Shown one piece after another: positions 8,001 through 16,118 of a DNA stretch of 51,060 bases; positions within the stretch are counted from its first letter, which is position 1; the number at the start of each line of letters is the position of its first letter. The translations under genes and the position numbers were made by a program. This DNA is from DATJHM01 sp035493895. Its GTDB lineage: Bacteria > Chloroflexota > Ktedonobacteria > Ktedonobacterales > Ktedonobacteraceae. The stretch covers positions 1 through 51,060 of the forward strand of contig DATJHM010000151.1 of assembly GCA_035493895.1 (NCBI GenBank), in the 5' to 3' direction. The notes under the pieces are model-generated. The model had not been told where the DNA came from, ran no database searches, and worked only from the letters and a program-made list of their open reading frames with translations.

Positions 8001-9317
8001 ATGCGGATTATGATTGTCACTGATCAATATCCACCGATGGTTGGTGGGGTGCCAACTGTTACCAGAAGGCTGGCTGTTGATTTTGCGGAACGGGGCCATC
8101 AGGTCTGGGTGGTTGCGCCCAGCTATGGTGCACGCGATGTGCGCCTTCTAGAGCATCAGGTCCGTGTCTATCGCTTCTCTTCTTTCGAATGGCCGACGTA
8201 TGAGGGATTGCGTATTCCCTTCCTGCCGTTTATGCCGGTGCGCAATCTGATTCGCAAAAGTGATCCCGATATTATTCATATTCATTCTCCTATCGTCCTG
8301 GGGAATATCGCACAGATCCTGGCGGGTGGCCTGCGCAAGCCAGTAATTGCAACCAATCATTATTTACCGATCAATATCAGTCGCTCACTCACCGCCGATC
8401 CGTTGATTGGCAAGCCCTTTAACCGCGTCACCTATTCGTATCTGGTCCATTTCTGCAATCGTTGTGAGTATGTCACTGCCCCCACGCGTACTGCGCTCAA
8501 TCTCCTTTATGAGCATGGCCTCCGTGCTCCGGCTAACGTAATCTCCAATGGTATCGATCTCATGCAATTTACTCCTGGGCCGCGTGACCTCCAGGTATTG
8601 GAACGCTTTCACCTGCCTGCGGATCGCCCCTTGCTCCTGCATGTGAATCGACTCAGTGAAGAGAAACGCGTCGATGTGTTGTTGGATGCGATGGCGAAGA
8701 TGCAGGTCGATGCTCATCTGGCTCTGGTCAGTACGGGACCAGCCGAGGCGGAACTGCGCGCGCAAGTCGAATATTTGCAACTTGGGAACCGTGTGAGTTT
8801 TCTTGGCTTTGTTGGCGATCAAGAACTATTGCAACTCCGGCGATCGGCCTCTCTCTTTGTCATTCCGTCGGAGGCCGATCTACAAAGTCTGGCAACGATG
8901 GAGGCGATGGCCTGTGGCTTGCCAGTGATTGCGGCGAACTCGTATGCTCTGCCGGAGCTGGTGCATCACCGGGAGAATGGTTTGCTTTTTCCGCCGGGGG
9001 ATAGTGTGGCGCTGGCCGCGGCTATCGATCAGTTGCTCTCGAATGCGCCTATGTGTGCGCAAATGGGGCAGGAAAGTCTCCAGATTATCGCTCAACATAA
9101 TCGGCTCAAAGTATTGGACGAGTGGGAGGCGCTTTATAATCGCCTCTCAATTGAGTTTCGCGAGGCGAAATTGCGCAAACAACGCCAGCGAGACCTCAGC
9201 AAATATTCCACTTCAGCCGTATCTCCAATGCCCAGGATTGCTCAGTCTCGTATTCGTCACCCCAAAGATCCCGACTATCGGGCGTTAAAAAAGGCTTCCC
9301 GTTTGAGAATCCGCTAG
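8001..9317 (+). CDS. Glycosyltransferase family 4 (GT4) protein
   Basis: A 438-residue retaining GT-B glycosyltransferase, probably acting at the inner membrane face on a lipid or polysaccharide acceptor. The N-terminal Rossmann domain begins MRIMIVTDQYPPMVGGV with the glycine-rich acceptor loop, and HIHSP near residue 95 is typical. The C-terminal donor domain has NGIDLMQF, LHVNRLSEEKR and the nucleotide-sugar motif EADLQSLATMEAMACGLPV. The EX7E first Glu is changed: PSEADLQSLATMEA keeps both acidic positions 8 apart. It resembles PimB- and diacylglycerol glucosyltransferase-type enzymes, but the sugar cannot be assigned. The basic last 40 residues are atypical. It overlaps the convergent PPOX gene by 33 nt. 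Confidence 0.87.
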   Translation: MRIMIVTDQYPPMVGGVPTVTRRLAVDFAERGHQVWVVAPSYGARDVRLLEHQVRVYRFSSFEWPTYEGLRIPFLPFMPVRNLIRKSDPDIIHIHSPIVLGNIAQILAGGLRKPVIATNHYLPINISRSLTADPLIGKPFNRVTYSYLVHFCNRCEYVTAPTRTALNLLYEHGLRAPANVISNGIDLMQFTPGPRDLQVLERFHLPADRPLLLHVNRLSEEKRVDVLLDAMAKMQVDAHLALVSTGPAEAELRAQVEYLQLGNRVSFLGFVGDQELLQLRRSASLFVIPSEADLQSLATMEAMACGLPVIAANSYALPELVHHRENGLLFPPGDSVALAAAIDQLLSNAPMCAQMGQESLQIIAQHNRLKVLDEWEALYNRLSIEFREAKLRKQRQRDLSKYSTSAVSPMPRIAQSRIRHPKDPDYRALKKASRLRIR

Positions 9318-9782
9318 CATTCCGTTATTGAGGAAATTGGCCTGCTCAGGGATGACCTCAATGACGCAGAAAGAATTCTTCTCCGCAGACTGAGCGTGAT
9401 ATTTGTGCATGAATGGAAGTTGCGGGATGTGGGCCAGCGTATTGTGGCTTCCACTGGACGTCAGAAAGTACTTTTGTGTTGCGCGAAGATCGTAGGAATG
9501 CTGTATCTTCTGCTCAGTGCGCACGCTGGCCCGACCTCTAATTTGTAGTACTCGGTGAGCGGAAGCGTCCTGCTCGGCCTCGAAAAGGATATTTACGCGC
9601 GGATTGGCTCTGACATTGTGGGCCGCAAGCGTCCAACCGGCTGTACCGAGCCAGATGCGGCCGTGCAGGTAGATAAAATAGAGTGGCGTAACACACGGTC
9701 TTTCATCGCAGGAACGTGTCGCGATGCGAGCGACCATAGATCGCCGCATCACAGCGAAAATTGTAGGATCATCAGTACTCAT
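9285..9782 (-). CDS. Pyridoxamine 5'-phosphate oxidase-fold (PPOX) flavoprotein
   Basis: A 165-residue split-barrel protein of the PPOX/F420-flavin superfamily. The first half carries the usual pattern: ARIATRSCDERPCVTPLYFI, then YLHGRIWLGTA and NPRVNILFE. Members bind FMN or F420 and catalyse redox reactions on small molecules, or bind haem; the reaction here is unknown. ATG 9782 has AGAGGTG 5 nt upstream. The last 11 codons overlap the convergent glycosyltransferase gene, so each transcript carries antisense to the other's end. Confidence 0.75.
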   Translation of the reverse strand: MSTDDPTIFAVMRRSMVARIATRSCDERPCVTPLYFIYLHGRIWLGTAGWTLAAHNVRANPRVNILFEAEQDASAHRVLQIRGRASVRTEQKIQHSYDLRATQKYFLTSSGSHNTLAHIPQLPFMHKYHAQSAEKNSFCVIEVIPEQANFLNNGMLADSQTGSLF

Positions 9783-10092
9783 CTTTCACCTCTCGTAGCA
9801 TTTCCGTCGTCCTCGGCTGAACCTGTGGTCCATGCTCGCAAGCAAAGGCGATACATGCGCGAGGAACTACATTCCCTTTTATAAAAGAGGTACCATGCTT
9901 ACCTCCCAGCATGGTCATAACAGCGAGTAACAGCCTCACAAAGGGCTCACAACGCAAAAAGAACATTTGAAAAAATCTGAGAAGAAGCACCTGTGTCTCA
10001 GATAACGCCTGTTATACGTCTGCTCTTTGCATCTGATAGACATACCTGTTAGAAGAATGTTGTTGCAATGAAATGCAAAAATGGTCATTTCA
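9783..10092. other. Intergenic region upstream of the PPOX and KGG-repeat genes
   Basis: Divergent control region. A 72-codon minus-strand frame (9772-9990) overlaps the PPOX start and has no convincing ribosome site, so I leave it out. The right end holds the inverted repeat and promoter listed separately. Confidence 0.3.
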
Positions 10093-10095
10093 TTG
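10066..10095. promoter_or_regulatory. Inverted repeat overlapping the -35 box of the KGG-repeat gene
   Basis: Perfect 10-bp arms, CAATGAAATG at 10066-10075 and CATTTCATTG at 10086-10095, are separated by 10 nt, which puts arm centres 20 bp (about two helix turns) apart. The right arm overlaps the -35 hexamer (10093-10098). This is the expected geometry for a repressor site, or for an activator contacting sigma. Confidence 0.55.
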
Positions 10096-10122
10096 ACAAA
10101 GATGAAAACACTTCATTATAAT
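10093..10122 (+). promoter_or_regulatory. Sigma-70 promoter of the KGG-repeat gene
   Basis: TTGACA at 10093-10098 and TATAAT at 10117-10122 are both consensus, with an 18-bp spacer. Transcription would begin near 10129, giving an untranslated leader of about 190 nt before the ATG at 10316. The leader includes an 8-bp hairpin near 10233-10254. Confidence 0.7.
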
Positions 10123-10315
10123 GTAAAAACATATCAACCTATATTGTATTTGTAACTCCTACTGGAGAGCATTTTACAACTGGTTTGATTTGTGTACGTG
10201 TAGTTTAGAAGTGTGTATGCGTGATGTTGAGAAGTATTGCTTGTAATGCTTCCATGCCAATTGCTGGTGGGCTCCTGCCGTCAATCTGGGGTTTTACCGG
10301 GAGAAGGGGGTAGCT

Positions 10316-10657
10316 ATGTCGCATGAGGAAGAAGAGCAGCCTGAAACTTCACCTCTATCTGAGGCGGGTCGTAAGGGTGGTAGTACGGTACGTGATAAAT
10401 ATGGTGAGGACTACTATCAACGGATTGGTAGGAAAGGTGGGCTGGTTCTCAAAGAGCGCCGAGGTCGTGACTATTATCGCTCTATTGCTCAGAAAGGTGG
10501 TCAGGCTAACGTCAGTAAATATGGCCCGGAACATTTTTCGCAAATGGGTAAGAAGGGTGGCAATACAACGAAATCGCGTCAGGACCCCGAATTTTATAGC
10601 CGTATTGGCAAACTTGGAGGCTCCGCGAAACGTCAGAAGCGGTCTTCTGAATCCTGA
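10316..10657 (+). CDS. KGG-repeat stress-type protein
   Basis: A 113-residue, very hydrophilic protein made of five repeats of about 20 residues, each with a [KR]-[KL]-GG core (GRKGG, GRKGG, AQKGG, GKKGG, GKLGG) followed by an aromatic segment such as YGEDYYQRI. This is the stress-induced KGG motif seen in GsiB, Con-10 and related desiccation or general stress proteins, thought to act as hydrophilins. No enzyme function is expected. The site GGGAGAAGGGGG lies 6 nt before the ATG. A consensus promoter with an overlapping inverted repeat precedes it, consistent with a strongly expressed, regulated gene. It converges on plsX. Confidence 0.88.
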   Translation: MSHEEEEQPETSPLSEAGRKGGSTVRDKYGEDYYQRIGRKGGLVLKERRGRDYYRSIAQKGGQANVSKYGPEHFSQMGKKGGNTTKSRQDPEFYSRIGKLGGSAKRQKRSSES

Positions 10658-10762
10658 TGTTTTCGCTTTCTGCTGTCCTATAGGCGTGAGGAGCGTGCCT
10701 GCTTTTCCATTAAGGCATGCTTCCCACGCTGTCTTTTCCCGGTCTGTGTTTGTCCGTTCCGG

Positions 10763-11797
10763 CTATTTGGTTTCTACTGTGCTGTTGAGTCGGGCCAGGC
10801 CGTCAGCGATGGCGGTGCTCACACCGGTCTCCGCCGTCTCTCTTGCCACTCTCAAGGCGTTTTTGATGGCCTTTGCGTTGGAGCGTCCATGCGCGATAAT
10901 GGCTGAGCCGTTGACGCCGAAGAGTGGTACTCCACCGTATTCTGCATAGTCAAGCCGTCTGAAGACTTTTCTGAGGCCTGGCAGCAGGACCGCAGCCGCT
11001 AATTTATTGATCAGCGTGCTTGTCATCTGTTCTTTCAACAGCGTAATCAGAGCATCTGCTAATCCTTCGCTGAGTTTCAGGACCACATTGCCCACGAAGC
11101 CATCGCATACGACGACGTCTGTGGCACCTGCCGGAATATCTCTCCCTTCGACATTGCCGATGAACGTAATCCCCAGTGTCTCGGCATTGCGTCGCAAAAG
11201 TTGATGCGTCTCAATAACTTGCTGGTTCCCCTTGCTCTCTTCCTCTCCGTTCGCCAGTAGCGCGACACGTGGATGAGCAGTTTTAAAGACTCTCTCCATA
11301 TAAATAGCGCCCATCAGGGCGAATTGCTGGAGATATTCGGGCTTGCAATCGGTATTTGCGCCAATGTCGATTACCAGACAGGGTTTGTCTTTCGTGGGAA
11401 ACACACCTCCCAGTGCCGGACGCTCGACCCCGGGGAGACGTTTCAACGTGAAGAGCGAGGCTGCCATCATCGCTCCGCTGTTCCCGGCAGAGACGGCACC
11501 CAGCGCCTGTCCATCTTTCACCAGTTGCAGCGCCAGTGTCATGGAAGCGTTTTTTTTGCGTCTCACAGCCGTTGCCGGATGCTCATCCATTTCAATATAT
11601 TCATCTGTATGGATGATTGGCAAATCCAGGCCATGGACATCGTGTTTCGCGAGTTCAGCCTGGATAACCTCTTGTTTCCCTACGAGGTAGACGCCCATAT
11701 TATATTCTCGGGCAGCTTGCACCGCTCCCAGAACTGTTTCTCCGGGAGCTTTGTCGCCGCCCATAACATCGAGGGCGACGCGGACCGCGTCACTCAT
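10763..11797 (-). CDS. plsX: Phosphate acyltransferase PlsX
   Basis: A 344-residue PlsX, which converts acyl-ACP plus phosphate to acyl-phosphate, the donor for PlsY in membrane phospholipid synthesis. The N-terminus VALDVMGGDKAPGETVLGAV is diagnostic, followed by SAGNSGAMMAAS, VIDIGANTDCKPEYL, NGEEESKGN, VVCDGFVGNVVLKLSEG and the C-terminal YGGVPLFGVNG. Length matches the family. Its ATG overlaps the stop of the receiver-protein gene as ATGA, so the two are translationally coupled. In many bacteria plsX sits with rpmF or fabH; here it follows signalling genes instead. Confidence 0.95.
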   Translation of the reverse strand: MSDAVRVALDVMGGDKAPGETVLGAVQAAREYNMGVYLVGKQEVIQAELAKHDVHGLDLPIIHTDEYIEMDEHPATAVRRKKNASMTLALQLVKDGQALGAVSAGNSGAMMAASLFTLKRLPGVERPALGGVFPTKDKPCLVIDIGANTDCKPEYLQQFALMGAIYMERVFKTAHPRVALLANGEEESKGNQQVIETHQLLRRNAETLGITFIGNVEGRDIPAGATDVVVCDGFVGNVVLKLSEGLADALITLLKEQMTSTLINKLAAAVLLPGLRKVFRRLDYAEYGGVPLFGVNGSAIIAHGRSNAKAIKNALRVARETAETGVSTAIADGLARLNSTVETK

Positions 11798-12180
11798 GCG
11801 TTTCTTCCCCCTGGTTCCCCTATTGTCGCTTTGACAAGTTCCACCAGCTTGTCCAGGTCAAAAGGTTTGTAAACAATATGAACCACACCTGCTTCTCGGA
11901 ACTCTTTCTCTTCGTTGACTGCTTGCAAATAAGCAGTGACAACGATAACAGGTATTGTCCGATCTACTGCCATAGTCATCAACTTGAGTTCGTCTCGCCC
12001 ATCTAAATAAGGCATCATAAGATCAAGGAGGACGAGGTCCGGCTGATGTTCGCGAACTGCATCATAAAAACGCAGGCTTTGCGTGGTCATGTGGGTCTCG
12101 TAGCCTTCATCTGCCAATGCCTCGGTGAGCAGGTCGGCAATAGTAGGATCATCGTCCATTATTAATATCTTTTTTGGCAT
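11794..12180 (-). CDS. Single-domain (CheY-like) response regulator
   Basis: A 128-residue stand-alone receiver domain with no output domain. The acidic pocket is MDDDP near residues 8-12, the phospho-acceptor Asp lies in LVLLDLMMP near residue 54, the switch Thr in VIVVTAY and the conserved Lys in VYKPFD. GGGGAAG precedes the ATG. No histidine kinase is adjacent. It overlaps plsX by 4 nt and follows a sigma-factor gene on the same strand after 184 nt, so it may belong to that transcript. Output must be by protein-protein contact; the target is unknown. Confidence 0.88.
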   Translation of the reverse strand: MPKKILIMDDDPTIADLLTEALADEGYETHMTTQSLRFYDAVREHQPDLVLLDLMMPYLDGRDELKLMTMAVDRTIPVIVVTAYLQAVNEEKEFREAGVVHIVYKPFDLDKLVELVKATIGEPGGRNA

Positions 12181-12364
12181 GCTTTCTTCTTCCCCTCGTC
12201 ATGATCTGCACATTTTGCCAGCCATACTATGTGTTGTGTCTGGGAAAGCCTGCGCCTTCCTTCTCATCGTTGTCCAAACATAGACTCATTATAGCACTAT
12301 GTTCTTTAATTTGTACGCCATCTTCCTTCTCTTTATCTCATTGCTCATCCTGGTACTACGTACG

Positions 12365-13000
12365 CTATTCACAAACAAGGTTCTGTCCTTCGTTCAAGGC
12401 TGCTCGCAGCACAGGCCGGGCGCGATGGAAATGGGTCTTCGCTGTGTTTTCTGGAATGCCTAACAGGTGACTGATCTCTATAAAGCTCAATCCTTCTCGA
12501 TACCTCAGATTGACAACGGTACGCACTTTCGGTGGCAAATTCTGAATCGCCTGTTGTAGAATGCGCGAGAGCTCTTGATATTCCAGTTCCTCTTCTGGCG
12601 TCGGATCGGCATCGGCGATGTTCTTTAACAGTGATCCCTCTTCGTCGTCTCCCTGCTCTATTTCGGAGAAGAGAATTGGTCTCTTCCGACGCAATTCCTG
12701 GATACAACGATTCTGGGCCACCTGAAATAGCCAGCCCTTTATCTGTTGCTGATCGGTATGTAAAAGCATATTTGTATAGAGCTTCGGCAGAAAAAGATGC
12801 AACTGGAGAAAGACATGTTGCAGGATATCATACGCCAGATCATAATCTCCCAGGTGTTTCCCTATGTAGTGTATCAGCGGACTATGATATTTTTGTATGA
12901 TCGCTTCAAATGCCGTGCTATCTCCTGCCAGTGTCTGGGCTATCAGTACGCTATCTGAACTCTCCTTTATGTTTGGATGAGTATAATTATGTATAATCAT
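12365..13000 (-). CDS. RNA polymerase sigma-70 family (ECF-type) sigma factor
   Basis: A 211-residue two-domain sigma factor. Region 2 spans about residues 20-105 (AFEAIIQKYHSPLIHYI, DYDLAYDILQHVF, IKGWLFQVAQNRCIQELRR) and region 4 about residues 148-205 (LPPKVRTVVNLRYREGLSF, EISHLLGIPENTAKTHFHRA). Domains 1 and 3 are absent, as in ECF sigmas. The linker is acidic. No anti-sigma factor gene lies beside it; the next genes on the strand are a receiver protein and plsX. AGGA lies 9 nt before the ATG, and a likely promoter lies at 13070-13042. Confidence 0.9.
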   Translation of the reverse strand: MIIHNYTHPNIKESSDSVLIAQTLAGDSTAFEAIIQKYHSPLIHYIGKHLGDYDLAYDILQHVFLQLHLFLPKLYTNMLLHTDQQQIKGWLFQVAQNRCIQELRRKRPILFSEIEQGDDEEGSLLKNIADADPTPEEELEYQELSRILQQAIQNLPPKVRTVVNLRYREGLSFIEISHLLGIPENTAKTHFHRARPVLRAALNEGQNLVCE

Positions 13001-13041
13001 GTAATATATTCCTGTATATAGTAAAACCTCTATTGTTATTT

Positions 13042-13070
13042 ATTATATATCAATTGCCTGAGGAGGGCAA
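13042..13070 (-). promoter_or_regulatory. Predicted promoter of the sigma-factor gene
   Basis: On the minus strand TTGCCC (13070-13065) and TATAAT (13047-13042) are separated by 17 bp. The -10 box lies about 40 nt before the ATG at 13000. The -35 box is also the arm of a short TTGCC/GGCAA inverted repeat. Confidence 0.55.
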
Positions 13071-13662
13071 TAACGCGAATAGAGGTTTGATCAGATGAAA
13101 CAATTTACATTGAAGGTATCGCTTTTTACTATGGTTTTGTTACGTGTTTTTGTTTTGATAGAGAGAATTTCCTACTCCTCTGCCTGCTATTATTACTGTC
13201 CTCAGGAAGTTTGTGGAGGGACGACCTGCTGGTGAGGCGCTTGCCCGGCGTATTGGTCATGTACAGGCTCATCAGGAATTGTGAAGCGCTGACTTTTAAC
13301 CGATGACATTCTTGTGCGCAAGAATGCTCTCAGCTTATGATGCATTTTTTGAAAATTGTATTTTTATAAAAAATGGTATATAATTAGAAAGCTTCTTATA
13401 AATTGTTATTGAATAAAGCCTTGTATATGTACAAGTAGCATAATCATCGGTCTTTAAGAGACTCCTGCACAGCGGTTGTATTCCGCTTTTTTGTTCTCCT
13501 CGTAAGGGTTGTCTTGTCTTCGTAAGAGTTTTTTCTTGCTTTTCGCCTGATACACGCGAGTGTGTGTGGATGGGATATAGGGTGTTGGGAGGTTGGACCC
13601 TTCTTTGTATCCTCTGGTAAGTTGAAATATGTATGTAATAGAACAGTAAAGGATGTGTTGTT
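13071..13662. other. Long intergenic region with possible small ORFs
   Basis: About 590 bp between the sigma-factor gene and a small membrane ORF. It holds a 46-codon plus-strand frame (listed separately) and, in another frame, a 40-residue open stretch ending at about 13270 with gene-like codons but no start codon, possibly a gene remnant. A 135-codon minus-strand frame at 13335-13742 is low in complexity and is rejected. The stretch 13350-13440 is very AT-rich. Confidence 0.3.
13095..13235 (+). CDS. Possible 46-residue Cys-containing small protein
   Basis: Short frame from ATG 13095 to TGA 13233-13235. The first 22 residues are basic then hydrophobic, like a signal or membrane segment, and the C-terminal third carries four Cys (ACYYYC, EVC, TTC) before a final Trp. 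AGAGG lies 9 nt upstream. Nothing else supports it, and a competing open stretch overlaps in another frame, so it may be spurious. Confidence 0.25.
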   Translation: MKQFTLKVSLFTMVLLRVFVLIERISYSSACYYYCPQEVCGGTTCW

Positions 13663-13797
13663 ATGACGTCTTCCCTCTTCCTACTACTGCTTGTTATCGC
13701 GATTTTTGTGTGCGCCTTTGGATATATGGTGTATCGTAACAATGTCGAGCGGCGTGTGCGAGAAAAGAGGCGCAGCCAGTATCATGATAGAGTCTAG
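13663..13797 (+). CDS. Small single-pass membrane protein (44 residues)
   Basis: Frame from ATG 13663 to TAG 13795-13797. Residues 5-24 form one strong transmembrane helix (LFLLLLVIAIFVCAFGYMVY). The rest is a highly basic tail (RRVREKRRS), so the positive-inside rule puts the C-terminus in the cytoplasm. AAAGGA lies about 9 nt before the ATG. Hydrophobic core followed by a basic tail is unlikely by chance, and the region is otherwise gene-free. No family is recognised. It converges on the glucoamylase gene. Confidence 0.55.
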   Translation: MTSSLFLLLLVIAIFVCAFGYMVYRNNVERRVREKRRSQYHDRV

Positions 13798-13804
13798 AGG
13801 GAGG

Positions 13805-13845
13805 AGCTGTGCAGGACCTACGATTTGCCAGCACAGCTTTCTTCT
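13805..13845. terminator. Weak hairpin between the small membrane ORF and GH15 gene
   Basis: AGCTGTGC at 13805-13812 pairs with GCACAGCT at 13831-13838 around an 18-nt loop, followed on the plus strand by a pyrimidine run TTTCTTCT. It lies 7 nt past the small ORF stop and before the convergent GH15 stop at 13848. Confidence 0.4.
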
Positions 13846-13847
13846 AC

Positions 13848-15932
13848 TTATTTCAGCATGCCCTGTTCGATGCATGCCTCTGTCGCCAGTAAAAACATTG
13901 CGTGCGACCATGCAAGAGGGGTTACCCAGCAAGGTTTGCCTGTGTGCTGGTCTATTTGTTCTGAAAATAAATCTAAGGGCGTACGATGCTTCAGCGCCCA
14001 GTTGTAGAGATTGTATGCCTGCTCTTTTTGCCCGGAATGGATATATTGCAGCGATAACCAGAGTGTGCAGATGATCCACGGATTCCCACCACGATAGTGA
14101 TCCCCTTTATAGCGAATAATGCCACCAACCGGGCTGGTCAGTTCCCGCGCAATTGTCTCCGCCGTTGCTATCATACGCGGATCGTCAGATGAAAATACCC
14201 CAAAGGGCACGCTCAGGCCAAGTATCGATGTATCAACGATCGGATCACGCAATAATGTATATGTTGTTTTCCCGGCCCTGGTAGTTGTCATAATATCGGA
14301 ATCAGATACCAGTTGCTTGCTACGGAGCTGTTCAACATCGGTAGCGCTGATGCGTGTTTTGCTGCCACGCAGGAAGCATTTTTGCGCGTCATCCCAGAGG
14401 TGTTTCTCAATCGCCTGTTTGAAGCGGGTCGCTACCTCATGCCAGTGATTCGCCTCGTCTGTTGACCCCAATCTGCTGGAAAGGTGTGCAAATGCGTTGA
14501 AGGCTGCCCAGGTGCAGGCGCAGGCATACGTGCTGATCTCCTCACGTTCTTCCCATAAATCGTAGCTTACCGGTGCCAGCCCCGTTTCCACATCCAGCTC
14601 TTTTTGCATATATTCGCAGGCGCGTGCGAGCTGTGAGTACACCTGTTGCCCATAGGCGCTGTCGTCCGTCTGCTCGATATGGCGGCACATAGCCCACACG
14701 ATGGCGCCGATCTCATCAAATTGGATGAGCCCCCAGGTTGGTGCTAATGCCCCGTGCATATAGTAACGTTGGTACCAGCAACCAGACGTTTCCTGTGTGC
14801 GTAAGGCCCAATCGTAGAACGCACGTGCATGCTCATGCTGTCCTGTACGGTCAAGGGTATGCGCGATGAATGCGCCATCTCTGGGCCAGCAAAATCCGTA
14901 TCCTCCGCAAGACAGAAAATCGGGATCGCACTCGGGGGCCGCCAGAATACCGCCAGTCTGGCTATCGGTCAGCAGTTTGAGCGTCATGAGGGAGCGATGG
15001 TAGACGCTTTTGATTGTGGCTGAGCTTATTTGCGCGAGAGAGGGTGTATATCGTTCTTGCCACCACTGGATCGTTTCTTCGATGCGCGGCTTTGTCTGTG
15101 TCAGGCGTGTGGATAGCGCTGCCAGATCTTCAAAAGAGCTACCAAAGCAGAGAGATACCTGCGCCGTTGCTGCCTCGCCAGCTTCGATCTGTCCAAGATC
15201 ATAGCGTACCCCTCCGCTGGCACGTCCAATCGCATAAGAATGACCATTGAACTGACCTCCGGTGATTTCCTGGAAGAGATCATCTGGAGCATTCATATTA
15301 TTGCTGGCACTGGCAAAACCATCGACAGGTTTATCGCAGATGAGCGAGATATAGTGTTTATCGGCAAAGAATGTGAGGCTGGCGTTGTCTGGATGAAAGT
15401 AGCAGGTCTGCCCATTTCGTCGGGATGCGAAATCGAATCCTGCATAGATGACCAGTTTACAGACAAAAGTACTGTCCCCGCGGTTTGTGCACCTGATTTG
15501 CTTGATAAGTGCGTCTTTATCGTGATGCACAAAGATCTCTTGCTCGAGCTGGAGAGGGAGCGTGCGATGGGTAGAAGTGCTATGAGCGACCGCTGCGCCA
15601 TCGATGTAGCTCAGCTGGTGGGCCCATTCTGTATCGGCGAGCCATACAATCTTCTCTTCTTCCGATTCGTGATCGATAATTTGCACGCCTATGAGGAACG
15701 AGCGAACATGAGGACCTGTATCCACATGTGGATAGAAAAGCTGGGCGAGCGCTCCGTTTTCATCCAGGCAAGCCAGTAATCGTCCATTGCCCAGCACGGC
15801 CGAATATAACCACGGCCCACTAGTATCGACTGCGTAAGGCTCTCCGTTTGTGGGTAGCGATATGCGTGTATGAGGAAGCGGAGAGAATGTATCTTCAGAA
15901 TGTGTCAGGGATTGCTGATCATCAGGTGACAT
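13848..15932 (-). CDS. Glycoside hydrolase family 15 (glucoamylase-like) enzyme
   Basis: A 694-residue cytoplasmic GH15 protein. Residues about 35-290 form the N-terminal beta-sandwich domain (GPWLYSAVLGNGRLLACLDENG, FYPHVDTGPHVRSF). Residues about 300-690 form the (alpha/alpha)6 barrel with FCWPRDGAF at 347-355 and the general acid Glu407 in IQFDEIGAIVWAM. The second catalytic Glu is expected near the C-terminus but I could not place it with confidence. The family hydrolyses alpha-1,4/1,6-glucosidic bonds or trehalose, releasing beta-glucose. No signal peptide is seen. GAGAGG precedes the ATG by 7 nt. A role in glycogen or trehalose turnover is inferred. Confidence 0.87.
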   Translation of the reverse strand: MSPDDQQSLTHSEDTFSPLPHTRISLPTNGEPYAVDTSGPWLYSAVLGNGRLLACLDENGALAQLFYPHVDTGPHVRSFLIGVQIIDHESEEEKIVWLADTEWAHQLSYIDGAAVAHSTSTHRTLPLQLEQEIFVHHDKDALIKQIRCTNRGDSTFVCKLVIYAGFDFASRRNGQTCYFHPDNASLTFFADKHYISLICDKPVDGFASASNNMNAPDDLFQEITGGQFNGHSYAIGRASGGVRYDLGQIEAGEAATAQVSLCFGSSFEDLAALSTRLTQTKPRIEETIQWWQERYTPSLAQISSATIKSVYHRSLMTLKLLTDSQTGGILAAPECDPDFLSCGGYGFCWPRDGAFIAHTLDRTGQHEHARAFYDWALRTQETSGCWYQRYYMHGALAPTWGLIQFDEIGAIVWAMCRHIEQTDDSAYGQQVYSQLARACEYMQKELDVETGLAPVSYDLWEEREEISTYACACTWAAFNAFAHLSSRLGSTDEANHWHEVATRFKQAIEKHLWDDAQKCFLRGSKTRISATDVEQLRSKQLVSDSDIMTTTRAGKTTYTLLRDPIVDTSILGLSVPFGVFSSDDPRMIATAETIARELTSPVGGIIRYKGDHYRGGNPWIICTLWLSLQYIHSGQKEQAYNLYNWALKHRTPLDLFSEQIDQHTGKPCWVTPLAWSHAMFLLATEACIEQGMLK

Positions 15933-16041
15933 ACGTATTCCTCTCTTACTGCTTGAGTATAAATCCTACATGTAGCCTATCACAGATTCACAAGATATTT
16001 TTTCGCTGCCAGGAAAATTATTAGAATTGTGGCCTGATACC

Positions 16042-16070
16042 TTGACAATATCCCTGCTTTTGTATTACTG
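16042..16070 (+). promoter_or_regulatory. Possible promoter of the first kinase gene
   Basis: A consensus TTGACA at 16042-16047 is followed by TATTAC at 15-bp spacing or TTACTG at 17-bp spacing. Neither -10 is strong. It lies about 50 nt before the ATG at 16119. Confidence 0.35.
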
Positions 16071-16118
16071 TACGAAAGATATGGCAAGAATTAGTACAAA
16101 TGTTTGGTAGTTGGTGAC

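Noticed and set aside
9772..9990. 72-codon minus-strand frame overlapping the PPOX start
   Set aside because: Overlaps a well-supported gene start, has no ribosome site and reads as random sequence.
13200..13270. Open stretch with gene-like codons (ending in a GHVQAHQEL segment)
   Set aside because: No start codon in frame and only about 40 residues; noted as a possible remnant but not called.
13335..13742. 135-codon minus-strand frame
   Set aside because: Low-complexity, AT-driven sequence overlapping the better small membrane ORF on the other strand.
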